Source: Haemophilus sp.
GTDB taxonomy: Bacteria; Pseudomonadota; Gammaproteobacteria; Enterobacterales; Pasteurellaceae
Assembly (NCBI GenBank): GCA_019423005.1
Contig: JAHZCF010000050.1
Span: forward strand, 1-9,234
Direction: 5' to 3'
Length of the DNA stretch: 9,234 nt
Below the pieces are notes generated by a model. The model was not told the origin of the DNA, made no database searches, and worked only from the letters and a program-made list of their open reading frames with translations. Positions 6,590 through 9,234 of this stretch are shown piece after piece; positions within the stretch are counted from its first letter, which is position 1, and the number at the start of each line of letters is the position of its first letter. Made by a program: the position numbers and the translations under genes.

Positions 6590-7663
6590 TTATTTTTTCA
6601 CTGAGATTTGTTTTTCCGTTACCATGGATTGCTTCGCTGCTTCTGCAACTTCGATGGCTTCAGTTAAACATAGACTTAATGGGCTGGTTTTTCTTTGCGT
6701 TAAGTGCTCCACCACGCTTTGCACTTCGATTTCAGCGGCTCGGCTTAACCAAAGTTGGCAAGGTGCGTGGGTGACATTATATTGCTGGGTGCCTTTTGCA
6801 CTTTCGCGTAAAGATAAATCAGCCTCAAATTCATCAAATAAATCAACGTGTTCTATTTTTCCATCTAGATAATTAAATGTGACACTTGAGGTAAAGAAAT
6901 TGACTTCAATCACACCATTTTCACCATGAATTTGAATGCCCCATTGGTGTAATCGATAAGCGGTACCCATTTCGAGCGAACCTAACACGCCATTTTCAAA
7001 ACGTAGTAACAGTTGCAACACATCGCGGCTATCAGGAGTGTCGAGATGCGCTTGATTCGCGGCTTGAGCAAAGACTGCCTCAATATCCCCTAATAACCAA
7101 CAGAGTAAATCCAGTTCGTGAATGAGGTGGAAAAGCTCGCCGCCAGTAAGATTGGCATCTAATTTCCACCATTCTTTGTTTGGTAGGTTTTCAATCCAAC
7201 GCTGACGCATGGCTCGTGCGACCGTAATTCTGCCTAATTTTCCTTGTTCTAAAGCCGCTTTGACTTTTAACATGCCAGGTAACGTACGCTCTAAATGGCC
7301 CACAAAAATGACTTTACCTTTTTCTTCAGCAAGACGGCGTAAATGTTGGCCTTGAGAAGAGCTTAAGGTAAAAGGCGTTTCAATAAAGACATGACAACCC
7401 GCATTTAAAGCCAAAATAGCCGGAGAATAATGGGCATAGTTTGGTGTGGCGATAACCACTAAATCCGGTTTAGTTTCAGCCAACATTTCTTCTACACTAA
7501 AAAAGGCTTGGCTGCCGTATTGGTCTGCAAGTTTTTGTGCAAGAGAAGGATTAATATCGGTCACCGCAATTAAGTTTGCTTGGGCTTTGTCAAATGCTGA
7601 AGCCAACTGAACACCAAAAAAGCCGCAGCCGATTAAGGCGATGTTTAATCCATTAGTTTGCAT
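6590..7663 (-). CDS. Second Gfo/Idh/MocA-family protein with altered catalytic motif (EKP to ETP)
   Basis: The 357-aa product has the family Rossmann fold: IGCGFFGVQL near residues 11-20, then VVIATPNYAHYSPAI and a C-terminal domain with GGELFHLIHELD (174-185). It is clearly related to its 368-aa neighbour (shared ATPNY, the W-rich stretch before the GG motif, HELD, and a late LWLS segment), but only distantly. The catalytic EKP lysine is threonine (E95-T96-P97, codon ACG), and the neighbour's H174 is Leu180 here. The HxxHELD histidines remain. No frameshift or stop is present, so the change does not look like decay. I chose the ATG at 7663: AAGGAGG at 7669-7675 is 5 nt away, against 2 nt from the ATG at 7666. 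It overlaps the gntR stop by 11 nt. Function is unknown; it may be an enzyme with different chemistry, a partner subunit or a ligand sensor. Confidence 0.8.
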   Translation of the reverse strand: MQTNGLNIALIGCGFFGVQLASAFDKAQANLIAVTDINPSLAQKLADQYGSQAFFSVEEMLAETKPDLVVIATPNYAHYSPAILALNAGCHVFIETPFTLSSSQGQHLRRLAEEKGKVIFVGHLERTLPGMLKVKAALEQGKLGRITVARAMRQRWIENLPNKEWWKLDANLTGGELFHLIHELDLLCWLLGDIEAVFAQAANQAHLDTPDSRDVLQLLLRFENGVLGSLEMGTAYRLHQWGIQIHGENGVIEVNFFTSSVTFNYLDGKIEHVDLFDEFEADLSLRESAKGTQQYNVTHAPCQLWLSRAAEIEVQSVVEHLTQRKTSPLSLCLTEAIEVAEAAKQSMVTEKQISVKK

Positions 7664-8375
7664 CATGCCCTCCTTGTTGTAAGCGTTGGCGAATACTTTG
7701 GAAATATTGCAAGATCGCGCGTTGCATGCGTACCAAATCATGTGCTTCTACGGCATCAATTAATTCGCGATGCTGCATGGCTGATTTTTCAGGAGAAAGT
7801 GTTGGTGGCGGTAAGCCTTTTTCTACTTGCTGATAAATTTGCCAAAACGCATCTAAATATTGAATCAGTAACGGGTTATTTAATGGCTCATAAAGTTTTA
7901 AATGAATGTGGTATTCATCTTTAGGTGAAAATTTTTGCTCACGGGCATTTTTTTCCATATTGGCCACTGATTTTTGCAAAAGTGCGGTCTGTTCTTGGCT
8001 AATTTTTCCTAAAACCATCGGAGCGAAACCGTATTCCAAAATTTCCCGAATATCCAAAATATTAATCAGCTGATTATGATCATTATGTAAATTCAGCTGG
8101 GTGTGAAAGCTTAATCCACGGATCATTGGTACAAGAGAGGATTCACTCACAAAGGTGCCGACGCCATGGCGAATGTCTAAAATGTGTAGCGCCTCTAAAG
8201 ATTTAATGGCCTCACGCAAACTGGAACGGCTCACACCAAGTTGTTCAATCAACTCATTTTCTGTTGGCATCAAATCGCCAGATTTAAGATTTTGTTTGAT
8301 GATGAGTGATTTGATTTTATCCTGTAAAACGAGACTTGCTTCTTTTTTACTTGTTTTTTTCATTTCTGTTCTCAT
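7653..8375 (-). CDS. GntR-family transcriptional regulator, FadR/FCD subgroup
   Basis: The 240-aa protein has an N-terminal winged helix-turn-helix (about residues 16-77) with the typical GDLMPTENELIEQLGVSRSSLREAIKSL arrangement, beginning around 33, and a wing ending GVGTFV. An all-helical FCD ligand domain follows (about 105-228). FCD regulators bind small acids or sugars, often through a metal held by Asp and three His. Here H158 and H202 are present, but the usual Asp four residues before the first His is Glu154 and the final His aligns with Tyr224. E. coli NanR is in the same broad subgroup, but this is not an obvious ortholog. As first gene of the operon and divergent from the transporter, it probably controls both through the inverted repeat at 8429-8449. 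The start could instead be the ATG at 8363; neither has a clear ribosome site. Confidence 0.85.
   Translation of the reverse strand: MRTEMKKTSKKEASLVLQDKIKSLIIKQNLKSGDLMPTENELIEQLGVSRSSLREAIKSLEALHILDIRHGVGTFVSESSLVPMIRGLSFHTQLNLHNDHNQLINILDIREILEYGFAPMVLGKISQEQTALLQKSVANMEKNAREQKFSPKDEYHIHLKLYEPLNNPLLIQYLDAFWQIYQQVEKGLPPPTLSPEKSAMQHRELIDAVEAHDLVRMQRAILQYFQSIRQRLQQGGHDAN
7980..7988 (+). repeat. DNA uptake signal sequence inside the gntR-type gene
   Basis: Exact AAGTGCGGT on the + strand, lying antisense within the minus-strand regulator gene. Confidence 0.8.
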
Positions 8376-8394
8376 TTTCTAATCTATTTTCTGA

Positions 8395-8416
8395 ATTTGT
8401 GATCCAGCTCTCATTC
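8395..8416. promoter_or_regulatory. CRP-like site 1 in the divergent control region
   Basis: The core TGTGA-N6-TCTCA at 8398-8413 differs from TGTGA-N6-TCACA at one position, and 16 of 22 positions match the extended E. coli consensus. Its centre (8405.5) lies about 53 bp upstream of the predicted transporter start. Confidence 0.5.
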
Positions 8417-8423
8417 TCTTTAA

Positions 8424-8452
8424 TTGACATAAGACATCATACGTCTTATCTT
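8424..8452 (+). promoter_or_regulatory. Promoter of the NanX-like transporter gene
   Basis: A perfect TTGACA at 8424-8429, a 17-bp spacer, and TATCTT at 8447-8452 (four of six). The predicted start is near 8459, giving a leader of about 79 nt. It is the strongest promoter match in the intergenic region. Confidence 0.6.
8429..8449. promoter_or_regulatory. Inverted-repeat operator, probably for the GntR-type regulator
   Basis: Perfect arms ATAAGAC (8429-8435) and GTCTTAT (8443-8449) flank a 7-nt spacer. The element fills the space between the -35 and -10 of the transporter promoter and covers the -10 of the likely opposing promoter, so one bound dimer could silence both directions. Assignment to the neighbouring regulator is inferred from position. 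Confidence 0.6.
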
Positions 8453-8463
8453 TATTTATGCAA
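8436..8463 (-). promoter_or_regulatory. Candidate promoter of the gntR-oxidoreductase operon
   Basis: Reading leftward: TTGCAT (8463-8458), 16 bp, then TATGAT (8441-8436), five of six matches. The predicted start is near 8429. The weak -35 would suit activation, and CRP-like site 2 lies about 70 bp upstream of this start, a usual class I distance. Confidence 0.45.
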
Positions 8464-8487
8464 GCAGAAATTAGCAGTGATTTTAAA

Positions 8488-8509
8488 TTCTGTGATCTAA
8501 ACCACAAAA
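8488..8509. promoter_or_regulatory. CRP-like site 2 in the divergent control region
   Basis: The core TGTGA-TCTAAA-CCACA at 8491-8506 differs from TGTGA-N6-TCACA at one position. It is centred about 70 bp upstream of the predicted minus-strand start and about 40 bp downstream of the predicted transporter start. Confidence 0.55.
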
Positions 8510-8537
8510 TTCTCAAATACAAGGAAAGGAGGTTGTT

Positions 8538-9234
8538 ATGACAACATCACTACCATGGTATAAAGAAGTCAGTCCTACGCAAAAAAAAGCGTTATTTGCG
8601 GCTTGGTTAGGTTATGTTTTTGATGGCTTCGATTATATGCTTATCACTTACGTGCTTTTGGATATTCAAAAAGAATTCGCCATGAGCACAACGGAAACAT
8701 CCACATTATTACTTGCAGCTTTCGTCGCACGTCCATTAGGTGGGGCAATTTTTGGTAGTTTTGCCGATAAGTATGGTCGTCGTTTGGCGATGATTGTTTC
8801 CATTATTACGTATTCCGTCGGCACATTCTTGTGCGGCTTATCCACCAGTTATATTTGGCTTTTCATCTTCCGTATGATTATCGGTATGGGGATGGCAGGT
8901 GAATATGCGTGTTCTTCCTCTTATGCCATTGAAAGCTGGCCAAAACATTTGCGTACAAAAGCCAGTGCATTTTTAGTGAGTGGTTTTTCCATCGGTAATA
9001 TTCTTGCTTCTCAAGTGATTCCTTGGGTTGCGCAAGCTTATGGTTGGCGTGTTGCTTTCTTTATTGGTTTAGCTCCAGTCGCTTTAGTGCTCTATGTTCG
9101 TCGCCATGCCCCTGAAAGTGAAGAATGGGCACAAGCGAAAGCAGCGGGTAAAGTGAATAAAGTTCCACTTACTGACCTGTTCACTAAAAAACAATTACCA
9201 ATTACCTTAATTATTTTCTTAGTTTGCTATTCAA
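8538..9234 (+). CDS. nanX: NanT/NanX-like sialic acid family transporter, major facilitator superfamily (3' end missing)
   Basis: The frame is open to the window end; 232 residues are visible of an expected 400-500. It starts at an ATG 5 nt after a near-ideal ribosome site (AAAGGAGG, 8525-8532). WYKEVSPTQKKALFAAWLGYVFDGFDYM near the start, GSFADKYGRR (73-82, motif A), IIGMGMAGEYACSSSYAIESWPKHL (114-138) and KASAFLVSGFSIGN (141-154) match E. coli NanT and, more closely as I recall, YjhB (NanX). It is an inner-membrane proton-coupled importer. NanT imports Neu5Ac; NanX is the partner of YjhC/NanY and imports dehydrated sialic acids. The NanY-type enzyme next door favours the NanX reading. Whether it is NanT or NanX cannot be settled without the full sequence. 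An A8 run sits at codons 15-17. Confidence 0.78.
   Translation, partial: MTTSLPWYKEVSPTQKKALFAAWLGYVFDGFDYMLITYVLLDIQKEFAMSTTETSTLLLAAFVARPLGGAIFGSFADKYGRRLAMIVSIITYSVGTFLCGLSTSYIWLFIFRMIIGMGMAGEYACSSSYAIESWPKHLRTKASAFLVSGFSIGNILASQVIPWVAQAYGWRVAFFIGLAPVALVLYVRRHAPESEEWAQAKAAGKVNKVPLTDLFTKKQLPITLIIFLVCYS

Noticed and set aside
6624..6872. + strand frames opposite the oxidoreductase and regulator genes (also 7658-7924 and 8155-8382)
   Set aside because: Antisense shadows of genes with clear family motifs; no ribosome sites or promoters that fit.
7664..7741. Longer N-terminus for the 357-aa oxidoreductase starting at 7741
   Set aside because: The extra residues overlap the gntR coding region and are not Rossmann-like, and the strong ribosome site lies just before 7663.
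7653..8375. Calling the regulator NanR
   Set aside because: It shares only the subgroup with E. coli NanR; the N-terminus, metal residues and candidate operator differ.
1..9234. CRISPR arrays, insertion sequences, tRNA or rRNA genes, and tetranucleotide phase-variation repeats
   Set aside because: None seen; the window is densely coding with short intergenic gaps, none longer than about 165 bp.

Overview
The window looks like Haemophilus or a close relative in the Pasteurellaceae. It is AT-rich and carries six exact copies of the Haemophilus-type DNA uptake signal AAGTGCGGT/ACCGCACTT. Its hbpA and pdxH products closely match the H. influenzae and E. coli proteins as I remember them. A sialic-acid-type locus next to hbpA suggests a commensal such as H. 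parainfluenzae or a relative, but the species is not proven.

Left half (1-5396, all + strand) is housekeeping. It holds the 3' part of rseB (sigma-E anti-sigma modulator), a rho-independent terminator, mobB (molybdenum cofactor), an mdtD-like DHA2 drug exporter overlapping mobB by 22 nt, hbpA (heme/glutathione-binding lipoprotein) and pdxH (pyridoxal phosphate synthesis). The hbpA terminator appears to have the pdxH promoter nested into it. An inverted pair of uptake signals forms a bidirectional terminator after pdxH, facing the convergent operon.

Right half (5473-9234) is a divergent catabolic locus. On the minus strand, a FadR/FCD-type GntR regulator, a first Gfo/Idh/MocA oxidoreductase (357 aa) and a second one (368 aa) form a tight operon. 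Divergently, on the + strand, a NanT/NanX-like major facilitator transporter begins and runs off the window end. The 368-aa enzyme strongly resembles E. coli YjhC (NanY) and the NanOx type, which convert 2,7-anhydro-Neu5Ac and/or 2,3-didehydro-Neu5Ac to Neu5Ac. The transporter resembles E. coli YjhB (NanX), the partner permease. I therefore read the locus as an import and conversion module for dehydrated sialic acids, a known type of pathway in a host-adapted genus better known for SiaPQM TRAP uptake.

The least expected component is the 357-aa second oxidoreductase. It keeps the NAD-binding fold and the HxxHELD segment but has ETP in place of the family's catalytic EKP, and also lacks a second histidine present in its neighbour. 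The 162-bp divergent control region is also notable. A perfect 7-7-7 inverted repeat sits between the -35 and -10 of the transporter promoter and covers the -10 of a likely opposing promoter, with a CRP-like site on each side.
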